DNA of 37,700 nucleotides from an uncultured Bacteroidales bacterium (GTDB lineage Bacteria; Bacteroidota; Bacteroidia; Bacteroidales; Paludibacteraceae), in assembly GCA_946187695.1 (NCBI GenBank), contig CAMHSB010000019.1, forward strand, positions 1 through 37,700. Direction: 5' to 3'. Below, piece after piece: positions 24,162-31,534 of this stretch. Position 1 is the first letter of the stretch. The number at the start of each line of letters is the position of its first letter. The notes under the pieces are model-generated. The model saw only the letters and a list, made by a program, of their open reading frames with translations, was not told where the DNA came from and searched no databases. The position numbers and the translations under genes were made by a program.

Positions 24162-24686
24162 TCATTTTTTCTTCACTTTCGGAGTTTTTCTATAGACATC
24201 ACGCCTGCGCTGATAGATTTTGAGGAGCGTATTGAAGTTGGTATCATCATACTCAATACAGTGATCCTCCATCCACGCGGTGACTAACAGATCAATGCGT
24301 GCCTGGGGTGTTTTGCGTCTGGCTTCATGGATATCCTCAAACAGCTCTGACTTGAAGCGGTAGCGAATTGTTTCCGCAAGATGATCCAATCCGGATTGCG
24401 GAACATAGTTGTAGTACTCAACCGGCTTACCGGTGAAAGAAGGGATGACGATAGCAATAGTGGCATCTTCCGGCACCTTTGCCGGAACTGCGTCCGGTTG
24501 TTTGGCGAGATGCATGTTGATCACATCGGACTCCTGTGAGCCACGAACAGGAACAACAGGCGTCGGGAAACGATAAATCTCACGGGGACAAGTAGCTTTG
24601 TCCCGGTTGTGAATTTGTGTACACTCATTGGCATACCACTGCGCCAGATACGGCGGAAGCGAGAGATAAATAAGGAACTCGTTCAT
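24162..24686 (-). CDS. Unknown protein leading the late operon
   Basis: 174 residues from the ATG at 24686. An upstream extension to 24776 is rejected because it runs through the promoter. An N-terminal part (FLIYLSLPPYLAQWYANECTQ), a beta-rich middle (TIAIVIPSFTGKPVEYYNYVP) and a basic C-terminus (LLKIYQRRRDVYRKTPKVKKK) suggest nucleic-acid contact. It is the first gene after the late promoter (24720-24727), with an operator-like site upstream, so a late regulator is possible. I recognise no family. Confidence 0.5.
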   Translation of the reverse strand: MNEFLIYLSLPPYLAQWYANECTQIHNRDKATCPREIYRFPTPVVPVRGSQESDVINMHLAKQPDAVPAKVPEDATIAIVIPSFTGKPVEYYNYVPQSGLDHLAETIRYRFKSELFEDIHEARRKTPQARIDLLVTAWMEDHCIEYDDTNFNTLLKIYQRRRDVYRKTPKVKKK

Positions 24687-24719
24687 AAAATAGTTAGGGT
24701 TTAGGTTCAAAAACGAGTG

Positions 24720-24802
24720 CAAAGTTACTAAAAACGAGTGACATACACAAGTCGGAAGCCCGTATAGTCTAAACAAATGTCATTCCGTCTAAAAAAAGTG
24801 CA
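24720..24802 (-). promoter_or_regulatory. Late promoter with upstream operator-like site
   Basis: The -7 element TAACTTTG lies at 24720-24727 (minus). Its upstream side holds TGCAC-T7-AGACGGAAT (24782-24802), which matches 37004-37024 in the repressor region at 20 of 21 positions. This is good evidence that the early switch also controls late expression. Confidence 0.7.
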
Positions 24803-24829
24803 TATTTGATCTGAAAGGCATAAAAAAAA

Positions 24830-24860
24830 GAGGCGCCGACCTTCACAGGCAGGCGTCCTC
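24830..24860 (-). terminator. Intrinsic terminator with a GNRA-capped two-tier hairpin
   Basis: On the minus strand the outer stem GAGG-CGCC/GGCG-CCTC encloses a TG/TC internal loop, then CCT/AGG closed by a GTGA tetraloop, followed by T8. The same architecture without a T-run occurs twice at 33013-33086, and on the plus strand at 26994-27025. Confidence 0.75.
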
Positions 24861-24958
24861 GGGCAAAACTTTCGACATTATGAAAAATAAAACATGTAAA
24901 ATCATCATCCTCTTTCGAAGACGATGCAAAAGTACTGCTTTACGAGGACATGGGAAAA

Positions 24959-25018
24959 GACCTCCGGTCGAGGAAGGCACCGGAGGTCGTCCAAAAGGAA
25001 AGCGGGTTGCCCCGCTTT
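24959..25018 (-). terminator. Two hairpins after ardA
   Basis: Directly after the ardA stop lies AAAGCGGG/CCCGCTTT with a GCAA tetraloop on the minus strand (24999-25018). A perfect 10-bp stem GACCTCCGGT/ACCGGAGGTC (24959-24988) followed by TTTT comes next. Together they should end the ardA transcript. The remaining gap 24861-24958 shows no gene. Confidence 0.7.
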
Positions 25019-25021
25019 GCC

Positions 25022-25585
25022 TTAGTTCCGGAAGATGTGCCCATCGACCTCGGTGTAATCGCCACCCGTATCGAGCGAGCGCCACACTGCCGAATAATCA
25101 ATGCAGCATTGGAGCCACTGCGGCAAGTTCTTAAAGTAGCCGCACTCCTCGCAAAGGTTTTCGGCGAAATCTTCGGGGCTATTGTATTTGCCCTCATAGC
25201 GCTCCTCGAAATCTTCGAGCGTGCCCTCATCCCAATAGCCGAGGTATGCTTCGTAAGCTTCGCGGCGTTCCTCGCTAAGTGCGGCATATTCTTTGATTTT
25301 ATCGAACGTGCTTTCGCCCATGCAGCCTTCACAATACCATTGTTCGGGGTAATGCTCGTAATCTTGGAACATGAGTTCCGGCTCGGCTTCGTTAGCGTGC
25401 AAGCGGTTGCAAAACTCCATAAAATCGTGGTAGTTCTCAAAGGTGGACAAATCAATCCACATGCCGTAGAAACTGCCGTTGTTGTACTTGGCATAGGTGC
25501 CACAATAGACTGCCGGATTGCTGTTCTCATAGTGTGCAGCGTGTTCGCGGATTTCGTTCTTGGTTAATGGTTCTCTGTAGTTCAT
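25022..25585 (-). CDS. ardA: Antirestriction protein ArdA
   Basis: 187 residues, the usual size. ArdA signatures: AVYCGTYAKYNNGSFYGMWIDLS near the start, EPELMFQDYEHYP, and a C-terminal half dense in Asp/Glu with VDGHIFRN at the end. ArdA is an elongated dimer that mimics bent B-DNA and blocks type I restriction enzymes (also the modification activity) when foreign DNA enters. Four Cys-x2-Cys-like cysteines (CEGC, CEEC) are extra. It is first among the genes that lead into the capsid module and shares the window with an intact restriction enzyme of another type. Confidence 0.88.
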   Translation of the reverse strand: MNYREPLTKNEIREHAAHYENSNPAVYCGTYAKYNNGSFYGMWIDLSTFENYHDFMEFCNRLHANEAEPELMFQDYEHYPEQWYCEGCMGESTFDKIKEYAALSEERREAYEAYLGYWDEGTLEDFEERYEGKYNSPEDFAENLCEECGYFKNLPQWLQCCIDYSAVWRSLDTGGDYTEVDGHIFRN

Positions 25586-25623
25586 AACTCTAAAAATTTT
25601 GATTGTTTATAAATGTTAGTTAA

Positions 25624-25797
25624 TTAGTGCCAAACTTGGCTCGTGTACTCAAAATCTTCGTATTCCTCGTAAATATCTCCGAAATCGCTTTCTTCATTTG
25701 CGGTAATGCTGGAGCGGTGAGCAACCTTTACAAAACTTTGATTGTTGTTTGAGCGGCTTTCGAAATCGATACCAAATGAAATAGTTAGCTGTGCCAT
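25624..25797 (-). CDS. Small acidic protein upstream of ardA
   Basis: 57 residues from the ATG at 25797 (MAQLTISFGIDFESRSNN ...). It ends acidic and aromatic (DFGDIYEEYEDFEYTSQVWH), about 38 bp before ardA. Size, charge and position suggest another DNA-mimic or anti-defence peptide. No family recognised. Confidence 0.45.
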   Translation of the reverse strand: MAQLTISFGIDFESRSNNNQSFVKVAHRSSITANEESDFGDIYEEYEDFEYTSQVWH

Positions 25798-26037
25798 GAT
25801 TGTATGTGTTTTAGAATTTAACATTTGCGTATAAAGCAGTTAGCGTTTGATATAACCTTTACGGTGCTTTACAAGTGTTCCGTGGGAGTGTTTGCAAGGT
25901 TTTCGAAACAAAATACTACCATAGGGGCGAGAACTGTTCGAAGAATGGTCTTGCCCCGGAATAATGGTGGAGATTTTTTTAGCGCCCAAAGTAGCGCCGA
26001 AACGTGCCCTGACCTTTCTAACTAACGGAGCGGTAAC

Positions 26038-26045
26038 TAACTTTG
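26038..26045 (+). promoter_or_regulatory. Plus-strand promoter of the giant RNA region (TAACTTTG)
   Basis: An exact TAnnTTTG element with no downstream plus-strand gene. The next terminator in that direction is at 26994-27025. I found no equivalent minus-strand element in the region. Confidence 0.6.
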
Positions 26046-26051
26046 CACCGG

Positions 26052-27025
26052 AAAGGATGTATCGAATAAACGCGGATCTGCTGCGTACAAATGTACTCGT
26101 TAAAAACAACAAGCATAGGCAGAGCAGACAATTTCCGTATCGGGGGCGAAAATCAAGCCCTCAAGTGACGAGCAAAGAAACATGGGAGGAAGAGACTGCC
26201 ATCACGATTGGGTGGCGGGAATACTCGTATTGTGAGGCGTAGTTGCGCCGGTATTAGCATAAATGTTCATCATCTATGCCAATACGCCTCCTACAGGCGC
26301 AGCGCCCACATAACGGGTATGCCGGGAAGGAGCGGAGAAGTAACAGCCGAGCGGAGACTCGGCATGTTGAGGATGCCAGAACTGAATACTTGGAGGTCTG
26401 CCCGAAAACACGTTGAGCCGTAGCCCAGCCGTGGAAGTGTAGCGACTGTGCGCGGGAGAGTGATAGCAGACTGTGCTGCAGCAGGCATGTGAGGAGAGCG
26501 CTCGTATTGCAAGAGGCGTACAGTTGCGCCGGTACTGGGTAGGTTAAGAATTGCGGTCAGAACTGAACACTTGGAAGTCTGCCGCCATTCTCAACCGGTT
26601 TCGTGCCTGGTGTTCCGGGCAAAGAAAACCCAACTACTGGGGCAAATGCCTGCATAATGGGCGCGGAAGAGGGAGAGAAGGATGGAACAGCAAAGCGGAG
26701 GGAGTGACCAAGGCGAACGGTCAGAACTGAACACTTGGAGGTCTGACCGCGAGACTTAACGACCAAAGCCTTGCCGTGGAGAACGAACGACCGGAGTGAG
26801 GGAAGCCTGCAGCAGCTTTATGGGGTGGTCAAGCCGGACGCTCGCAGGGTGTAGATGTCAGCCGGTACAGCAAAGGGCTGTAAACACCCACCGGAGGTAA
26901 TTGCAGCCACCGGCAGGTAGAGTGAAGGACGCAGCTGTTTAGTCAGGGCGAACAAACGTGACAGAAAAATGGGAGACCGTAGGTAAATATAAAAAAACTG
27001 CCAACCTGTGAAGGTCAGCAGTTTT
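26052..27025 (+). ncRNA. Candidate giant ornate non-coding RNA (GOLLD/ROOL-like class)
   Basis: About 970 nt with no credible reading frame on either strand, richer in G and C than its surroundings. A promoter precedes it and a hairpin terminator ends it. Hairpins are abundant, for example GAGGCG/CGCCTC enclosing GTATT/AATAC and GCATA/TATGC (26232-26294), CCGAG/CTCGG at about 26347-26362, and GGGTGT/ACACCC near 26850-26897. A loop motif ACTGAACACTTGGAGG closed by CAGA/TCTG occurs three times (26377-26400, 26558-26581, 26722-26745), with flanking stems that vary but stay paired. A 35-nt block at 26224 recurs at 26501. Large RNAs of this kind (GOLLD, ROOL) are known in phages and form multimeric complexes. 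Membership in either family is not shown. Confidence 0.6.
26994..27025. terminator. Bidirectional terminator between the giant RNA and the cupin gene
   Basis: The stem AAAACTGC/GCAGTTTT encloses ACCT-GTGA-AGGT on the plus strand. The GNRA loop fits the plus-strand transcript. On the minus strand a T7 follows, so it also serves the cupin gene. Confidence 0.8.
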
Positions 27026-27055
27026 CTATCGTCCGAAGATATTTCTTGGTGGAAA

Positions 27056-27511
27056 TTACCAATTCAGCGGCTCATTGAGAATGTTGCCATCCGTCATGGG
27101 GCTGTCTGCATCGGTGAACGCATTCGCTTTGTATTGGATGCAAAGCATAGTCAGGTTCTCTTTGCCGGTGTTCTTCAACGCACGTTTGCCTTCCGGTGCA
27201 ACACGTACCACAGCTCCCTCCTTAACAGGGAATTGCTCGCCGTCTACTTGGTACGTACCTTCGCCACGAAGAATGAAATACAACTCCTCGTGCGTTTTGT
27301 GCGTGTGAAGGAAACCGCTGTCTTGTCCGGGAACAAGTGTCTGGTAAGACAACTCTGCTCCGGTAGCACCCAAAGCCTGGCCTAAAAAGACTTTGCCTTT
27401 GAGGGTGAAATCGGGACCCATCGGCAGTTCGTGTTCAATAATCTCAGCAAAAGAACCTGCTGTTACGGCGGTAAAATTCTTGCCGCTCTTAATCGTTTCA
27501 ATCTGTTTCAT
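27056..27511 (-). CDS. Cupin-domain protein
   Basis: 151 residues from the ATG at 27511. The cupin barrel shows PGQDSGFLHTHKTHEELYFILRGEGTYQVDGEQFPVKEGAVVRVAPEGKRALKN, that is, the metal-binding HxH...E and a downstream Gly/Val-rich motif 2. It may be a small-molecule binding protein or dioxygenase-like sensor. It lies divergent from an HxlR regulator with a TACCTTTG promoter (27551-27558, minus), the classic arrangement for redox or electrophile stress. It looks like chromosomal cargo rather than a phage gene. Confidence 0.82.
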   Translation of the reverse strand: MKQIETIKSGKNFTAVTAGSFAEIIEHELPMGPDFTLKGKVFLGQALGATGAELSYQTLVPGQDSGFLHTHKTHEELYFILRGEGTYQVDGEQFPVKEGAVVRVAPEGKRALKNTGKENLTMLCIQYKANAFTDADSPMTDGNILNEPLNW

Positions 27512-27550
27512 AATCGTATAATTTTTGTGTTTGTGTTTCAAAATCGAGTG

Positions 27551-27716
27551 CAAAGGTACTACATTTTTTCGACATGTGCAAGAGGTTACAAATAGGTGAC
27601 ATAGTAACCTTTTTGTCTATTTTTGCAAATACAGCACATTATGAAAATAAATTTTTATAAAAAACTTACTTTTTTTTTGAAACTATTGCGTATATCAGTA
27701 TTTTATAGTACCTTTG
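27551..27716. promoter_or_regulatory. Divergent promoter region with dyad operator
   Basis: TACCTTTG at 27551-27558 (minus) serves the cupin gene, and TACCTTTG at 27709-27716 (plus) serves the HxlR gene. Between them AGGTTAC (27583-27589) pairs with GTAACCT (27604-27610), a likely HxlR operator. Confidence 0.75.
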
Positions 27717-27737
27717 CACTCGCAAACGAAATAAATT

Positions 27738-28103
27738 ATGCAAAAGAAAGATAGTAAGAACTCAATGTTTGAGATGTGCCCGGTGCGTAGTGTCATCGCA
27801 CGGTTTGGTAACAAATGGGGATTTCTCGTGCTTTTGGATATCAATGAGCACGGCACGATCCGTTTCAATGAACTGCATCGCGTCATTCCGGATATCAGCA
27901 CGCGCGTACTAAGTAGTACGTTGCGCACGCTTGAAGCGGATGACCTCATCGTCCGCAAAGTTTATCCGGAGATTCCTCCTCGTGTGGAGTACAGTCTCAC
28001 ACCGATGGGCAAGGAACTGGTACCCATCGTGCAAGAATTGACAGCGTGGGCATCCAAGAACTTGCCGACGATTATGAAGCATCGTCAGCAGTTCGAGGAA
28101 TAA
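27738..28103 (+). CDS. HxlR-family winged-helix regulator
   Basis: 121 residues. The HxlR hallmarks are clear: MCPVRSVIARFGNKWGFLVLLDINEHGTIRFNELHRVIPDISTRVLSSTLRTLEADDLIVRKVYPEIPPRVEYSLTPMG. The Cys in the N-terminal CPV motif is the residue that senses thiol stress in several members. It is the only clear regulator on the plus strand in the middle of the window and should control the cupin gene and itself. It ends 8 bp before the 377-bp direct repeat. Confidence 0.88.
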   Translation: MQKKDSKNSMFEMCPVRSVIARFGNKWGFLVLLDINEHGTIRFNELHRVIPDISTRVLSSTLRTLEADDLIVRKVYPEIPPRVEYSLTPMGKELVPIVQELTAWASKNLPTIMKHRQQFEE

Positions 28104-28116
28104 GCTAATTTCGCGT

Positions 28117-28320
28117 TAGGGATTGGAAGGGCTACGGTATTGTGTAACAATGCGGAACATGTGAACCCCTGCAAAGCCCGACCGACGTAGCTCTGGAGAT
28201 GAGTGGATCTGCAGAACTATGCCGGGAACGCCCAAATAAAAACAGTCGGACAAAATACTACGATAGCAGTCATGCTGACGAACAGGATGCCCGTCATCCG
28301 GAAGAGCCTGCGACCGGTCT
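28117..28320 (+). ncRNA. Structured RNA element, copy A
   Basis: Hairpin 1 (28137-28153) reads GTATTGT-GTA-ACAATGC. Stem 2 (28189-28218) pairs AG-TCTG with CAGA-CT around a C-A mismatch and an inner AGAT/ATCT. A further GGATG/CATCC hairpin and a GACCGGTC palindrome follow. Plus strand is chosen from the GNRA loops of copy C. Confidence 0.65.
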
Positions 28321-28328
28321 GAAAAAAA

Positions 28329-28346
28329 TGGAGGACTAAGCCTCCA
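28329..28346 (-). terminator. Terminator after the msrA fusion (copy A)
   Basis: TGGAGG/CCTCCA with a 6-base loop, followed on the minus strand by T7. The same structure lies in copy B at 30908-30925. Confidence 0.8.
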
Positions 28347-28349
28347 ATT

Positions 28350-28592
28350 TCATTTCATGAGCGGGTTCGGATTGCGCTTTGTTTTGCCCTGTGCGCGGGC
28401 TGCAAGCTCGGTAAACACAAGGCAATTCAAGCCGTAAATTTTCCAGTACTGCTCGTTATCTCCAGCGAGCTGTAATGAAGTCTGACCGTTAGCGAAACCC
28501 ACTTCCGTCTCAACTACTCCGGCTATCTGTTTGAAGAAATGCTCCGTTCCCCAGAAACATCCTCCGGCTAAATATATATGTTTGTTCGTCAT
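28350..28592 (-). pseudogene. msrA: MsrA N-terminus fused to a phage gene tail
   Basis: 80 codons. Residues 1-37 are the start of peptide methionine sulfoxide reductase A, with the catalytic GGCFWGTEH (Cys12) and [11 protein letters not shown]. The rest is not MsrA but the last 43 residues of the protein at 30929-31168 ([20 protein letters not shown] ...). The joint lies where both parents read F-x-x-G-[HQ]-T, so microhomology probably guided the recombination. About three quarters of MsrA is missing, so the enzyme cannot work. It follows the GH13 gene by 10 bp. Confidence 0.85.
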
Positions 28593-28602
28593 ACTAACTC
28601 AT

Positions 28603-30312
28603 TCAGTTCATTTTCTCGATAAGTGCCACGTGACCGCAGGATTGTTGCAGCATCACTTGACCGTTTTGAACGACGGTCGTTTCGCCACTATACGCATTTT
28701 TTACGCGGTCGCCGTCCGCAAAAGGAACCGGTATGGGCATCGCGGGTTGCGGATTCAAGGCGATGACGATCGTGTCTTTGCCCAATGCCCTCAGCACAGT
28801 AGTGGAATTCAGCATCGTTTGTTTTCCGGCGCCGACCGCAGGATGAGCTTTACGGAACGCGCATAATTTCCGGTAGTGTGCCATGAGCGTATCGTTAGGC
28901 GCAGACCAATCGTAATCGCTGCGGAAACCCTGTGCTGCATCCACATTCAGGATTGCGTCCGAAGTCTTACGACCGACCTCGTCACCATAGAAGATCTGCA
29001 CGGCTCCGGGTGACAGCAGAAAACAGGTGGCGCACCGGTCCATATGCGCCATGTCCGCTTCGCGGAAATAGGCATTGTTCAGGTACGAGAACGGATACCA
29101 TGCATAGCCCGCAGCCTGCCAAACCGCCATCGAATCGCTATACGCCTGCCATGTCTGCGCGATAGTGGTCAGGTCGCCATCTTTCGGGAACATCATATTC
29201 ACCATGCTGTTAAAGCCATTCGCTTCATACTCAGGCAGATGAGTGATATAGGCATCGTCATAGTCACCGGTGAACATCACTTCGTCCGTCCACTTGGAAG
29301 CCACCTGCTCGGGATGTTTGGCACGCCATCGGTTCAGCGCCTCGTTGCAGGCGTCATGCAGTTGTTTCCAACGCCACGGGTGCACATAACCTACGACATC
29401 GCAGCGGAAACCGTCTATACCGAATTCCTCTACCCATGCCGCGATATACCGTATCACATAATCATCCGGCGCCAGCGTGGTGTCCTTTCGCAAGGCTTTC
29501 ATCGCAGGCCACGTCCACGCATCATTGTCGTTGCCTTCCCGTTGCCATTTGCGATGCAGGAAAGCCGGCAGGCGAACCGGTTCGGTCTTTTCTGTCAAGT
29601 AATCCGGCAGACCGTACAGGGTCATCTGATACGGGTCGTCCGTCTCAGTCGGTCGGCGCAACCATTCGGTGGTGTACCAATCGGGCTGGTCATACATTGC
29701 CTCTAACCACGCATCGTAGTTGATGTCACGACGATGCTCCACCGCTGCGGTTTCCGTATCAATACCCGGCACCGTAGCAAATCCTTGCTGCAACGCATCC
29801 AAGTACGTCGGATAACCGATATCGTTGATGTTGGCTCCTTCCATCACGCGGATACCTTGCGCATGTAGTTCGTCTATCAGCGCGCGATACTCCTCAATCG
29901 TACCGAAGTTCTTGTCCATCTGGGTATAGTCCAGCGGGTAGTAACCATGGTAACCGTAGTGCGGGAAGTCATTGACCACCCAACCGCTACCGGGCACCCA
30001 ACCATGCACTTGTTCGTACGGATCGGTCAGCCAAACAACATCTACGCCCAAGTCGGCAAAGTAACCCTCTTTGGCTTTCAACAAGAGTCCGGCGTAGTCG
30101 CCTCCATGAAAGGTAGAAGCGTTCATGCGTTCGCTACCGTAGTCGGTGCAGCGACCATACTGTTGGTCGTTGGTACTATCGCCGTTGCAAAAACGGTCCA
30201 CCAGCACAAAATAGACGGTCGCTTTGTTCCAAGCGAAACCATCTTCTTCTGCCTTCTTTCCGCATGCCGCGAACATCGTCGCAGCGAGTGTAAGGATGAT
30301 TAGTTTTTTCAT
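28603..30312 (-). CDS. GH13-fold lipoprotein with degenerate catalytic motifs (copy 2)
   Basis: 569 residues, collinear with the copy at 325-2037 and about 90% identical by eye. The lipobox is MFAAC (Cys17). The same motif losses are present: GANIND for region I, FTGDY for region III, LNNAY for region IV, with the region II Asp kept in GFRCD. Two diverged copies keeping an identical altered active site argue for a selected non-standard function, not decay. Differences cluster in the leader and the C-terminal beta domain. It lies between the direct repeats with an msrA fragment and a short upstream gene, which marks it as host-derived DNA inside phage surroundings. Confidence 0.85.
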   Translation of the reverse strand: MKKLIILTLAATMFAACGKKAEEDGFAWNKATVYFVLVDRFCNGDSTNDQQYGRCTDYGSERMNASTFHGGDYAGLLLKAKEGYFADLGVDVVWLTDPYEQVHGWVPGSGWVVNDFPHYGYHGYYPLDYTQMDKNFGTIEEYRALIDELHAQGIRVMEGANINDIGYPTYLDALQQGFATVPGIDTETAAVEHRRDINYDAWLEAMYDQPDWYTTEWLRRPTETDDPYQMTLYGLPDYLTEKTEPVRLPAFLHRKWQREGNDNDAWTWPAMKALRKDTTLAPDDYVIRYIAAWVEEFGIDGFRCDVVGYVHPWRWKQLHDACNEALNRWRAKHPEQVASKWTDEVMFTGDYDDAYITHLPEYEANGFNSMVNMMFPKDGDLTTIAQTWQAYSDSMAVWQAAGYAWYPFSYLNNAYFREADMAHMDRCATCFLLSPGAVQIFYGDEVGRKTSDAILNVDAAQGFRSDYDWSAPNDTLMAHYRKLCAFRKAHPAVGAGKQTMLNSTTVLRALGKDTIVIALNPQPAMPIPVPFADGDRVKNAYSGETTVVQNGQVMLQQSCGHVALIEKMN

Positions 30313-30539
30313 AACAATTGATTCAGTTTATCTTCTCGGATGATTTTGGGTGCAGCCTTACCGGCTAATACCAATATTTTCTTACCGTCACGGTAGATAT
30401 GCAACTGACGCGAACGAACGACAGCCGTCAACGTCGGGTCAGTCTCAATCTGCTCACGGATAGCGCGATACTCGCCATCCGGGGCAAATAACTTCCGCTG
30501 CAAATGAGAGCACATGTTTGTGGTGTCTATCAATTTCAT
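30309..30539 (-). CDS. Short protein before the GH13 gene, possibly truncated
   Basis: 76 residues: MKLIDTTNMCSHLQRKLFA ... LHIYRDGKKILVLAGKAAPKIIREDKLNQLL. It has its own promoter TACCTTTG (30566-30573) and overlaps the GH13 start by 4 bp. The sequence reads like the N-terminal part of a larger alpha/beta protein cut off at the junction with the GH13 gene. No family recognised. Confidence 0.5.
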   Translation of the reverse strand: MKLIDTTNMCSHLQRKLFAPDGEYRAIREQIETDPTLTAVVRSRQLHIYRDGKKILVLAGKAAPKIIREDKLNQLL

Positions 30540-30565
30540 GTCTCTTTAGTACAATAATTCGGGTG

Positions 30566-30573
30566 CAAAGGTA
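30566..30573 (-). promoter_or_regulatory. Promoter TACCTTTG of the GH13 copy 2 unit
   Basis: An exact TAnnTTTG match 27 bp upstream of the start at 30539. The stretch 30574-30689 beyond it is A/T-rich and shows no gene. Confidence 0.65.
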
Positions 30574-30695
30574 CAAAAAAAATCTGATTTACACAAATTT
30601 ATTTGTGTTTTTTAATAAAAATGATACGCTTTTTGTCAATTTATTGCCGGATATTGCACGCTCCGAGAAGAAAAGCGTTCATTTTGTTATCGCGT

Positions 30696-30899
30696 TAGGG
30701 ATTGGAAGGGCTACGGTATTAGGTACTAATGCGGAACTTGTGAACCCCTGCAAAGCCCGACCGACGTAGCTCTGGAGATGAGTGGATCTGCAGAACTATG
30801 CCGGGAACGCCCAAATAAAAACAGTCGGACAAAATACTACGATAGCAGTCATGCTGACGAACAGGATGCCCGTCATCCGGAAGAGCCTGCGACCGGTCT
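30696..30899 (+). ncRNA. Structured RNA element, copy B
   Basis: Hairpin 1 (30716-30732) reads GTATTAG-GTA-CTAATGC. Relative to copy A, a G-C pair has become A-T and a T-A pair has become G-C, while nearly all other bases are unchanged. The rest is as in copy A. Confidence 0.65.
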
Positions 30900-30907
30900 G
30901 AAAAAAA

Positions 30908-30925
30908 TGGAGGACTAAGCCTCCA
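30908..30925 (-). terminator. Terminator of the early gene cluster (copy B)
   Basis: A GGAGG/CCTCC hairpin plus T7 on the minus strand, directly after the stop of the gene at 30929. Confidence 0.8.
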
Positions 30926-30928
30926 ATT

Positions 30929-31168
30929 TCATTTCATGAGCGGGTTCGGATTGCGCTTTGTTTTGCCCTGTGCGCGGGCTGCAAGCTCGGTAAACACAAG
31001 GCAATTCAAGCCGTAAATTTTCCAGTACTGCTCGTTATCTCCGGCGAGCTGTAATGAAGTGTGACCGGTGACGAACTCCATGTGCGACATGATTGTTTGA
31101 CAGGAAGAAAGGATGGACTCCAGCTGCTCTTCTGTGCAGCGAACGAGGATTTGTTGAATAGGAATCAT
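30929..31168 (-). CDS. Small early protein, unknown
   Basis: 79 residues: an amphipathic N-terminal helix region (IQQILVRCTEEQLESILSSCQTIMSHMEFV) and a basic tail ([17 protein letters not shown]). It is the last gene of the early cluster before a terminator. Its last 43 residues are duplicated in the msrA fusion at 28350-28592. Function unknown. Confidence 0.6.
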   Translation of the reverse strand: MIPIQQILVRCTEEQLESILSSCQTIMSHMEFVTGHTSLQLAGDNEQYWKIYGLNCLVFTELAARAQGKTKRNPNPLMK

Positions 31169-31181
31169 AACGATAAAGAAT

Positions 31182-31469
31182 TTAGAAGTTATATTTATAT
31201 GCTTCGGCTCTCATAGCCTCAAATTCAGCCAATGCCTTTGCAGCCTTGCGTTCGTGAGCCATTTCACGCTCTAACTGCCGGTAGAGCCAAGCAGCACGAC
31301 CAAACATGTAATCACGCTCAATAGCCTGTTGTGCTTCAAATTCCTCTTTGGTGCAGCGGTAACATGTAGTGGAAACGCTTTCTTGATACGTGACTTTCTC
31401 ACTATCCGAAACGGTGCTACACTCGAAATCAAAAGCGAGTTGTGTGTACTGTTGAAATGACTTTTTCAT
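31182..31469 (-). CDS. Small early protein, Cys/charged, unknown
   Basis: 95 residues. The first half has spaced Cys residues (FECSTVSDSEKV, TTCYRCTKEEF) that might form a metal site. The second half is a long charged helix (AIERDYMFGRAAWLYRQLEREMAHERKAAKALAEFEAM). It lies 13 bp before the 30929-31168 gene in the same operon. Function unknown. Confidence 0.6.
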   Translation of the reverse strand: MKKSFQQYTQLAFDFECSTVSDSEKVTYQESVSTTCYRCTKEEFEAQQAIERDYMFGRAAWLYRQLEREMAHERKAAKALAEFEAMRAEAYKYNF

Positions 31470-31534
31470 AAGGCTACAATTTTATTAGAAGGAAATGGCC
31501 ACCCGCCATTTCTGACGGATGGCACTCTTTTCAT

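Larger units (their letters stand above)
28111..28487. repeat. 377-bp direct repeat, copy A
   Basis: Nearly identical to 30690-31066 (about 7 differences). It contains structured RNA copy A (28117-28320), the terminator at 28329-28346, and the 3' end of a phage gene. Copies A and B bracket the second GH13 gene. Four of the seven differences form two compensatory base-pair changes. Confidence 0.9.
30690..31066. repeat. 377-bp direct repeat, copy B
   Basis: Partner of 28111-28487, offset exactly 2,579 bp. Here the gene tail is joined to an intact phage gene, so this copy is probably the original. Confidence 0.9.

Noticed and set aside
24861..24958. Possible CRISPR or repeat array around the hairpins near 24.8-25.0 kb
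   Set aside because: The repeats are terminator hairpins with different sequences and no regular spacers. No CRISPR array was seen anywhere in the window.
25840..26766. Reading frames of 60-90 codons within the giant RNA region
   Set aside because: They are short, lack start contexts used elsewhere, overlap in several frames and follow the hairpins. A structured RNA explains the region better.
28111..31066. Insertion sequence flanked by the 377-bp repeats
   Set aside because: No transposase, no terminal inverted repeats and no target duplication. Recombination between phage and host DNA fits better.
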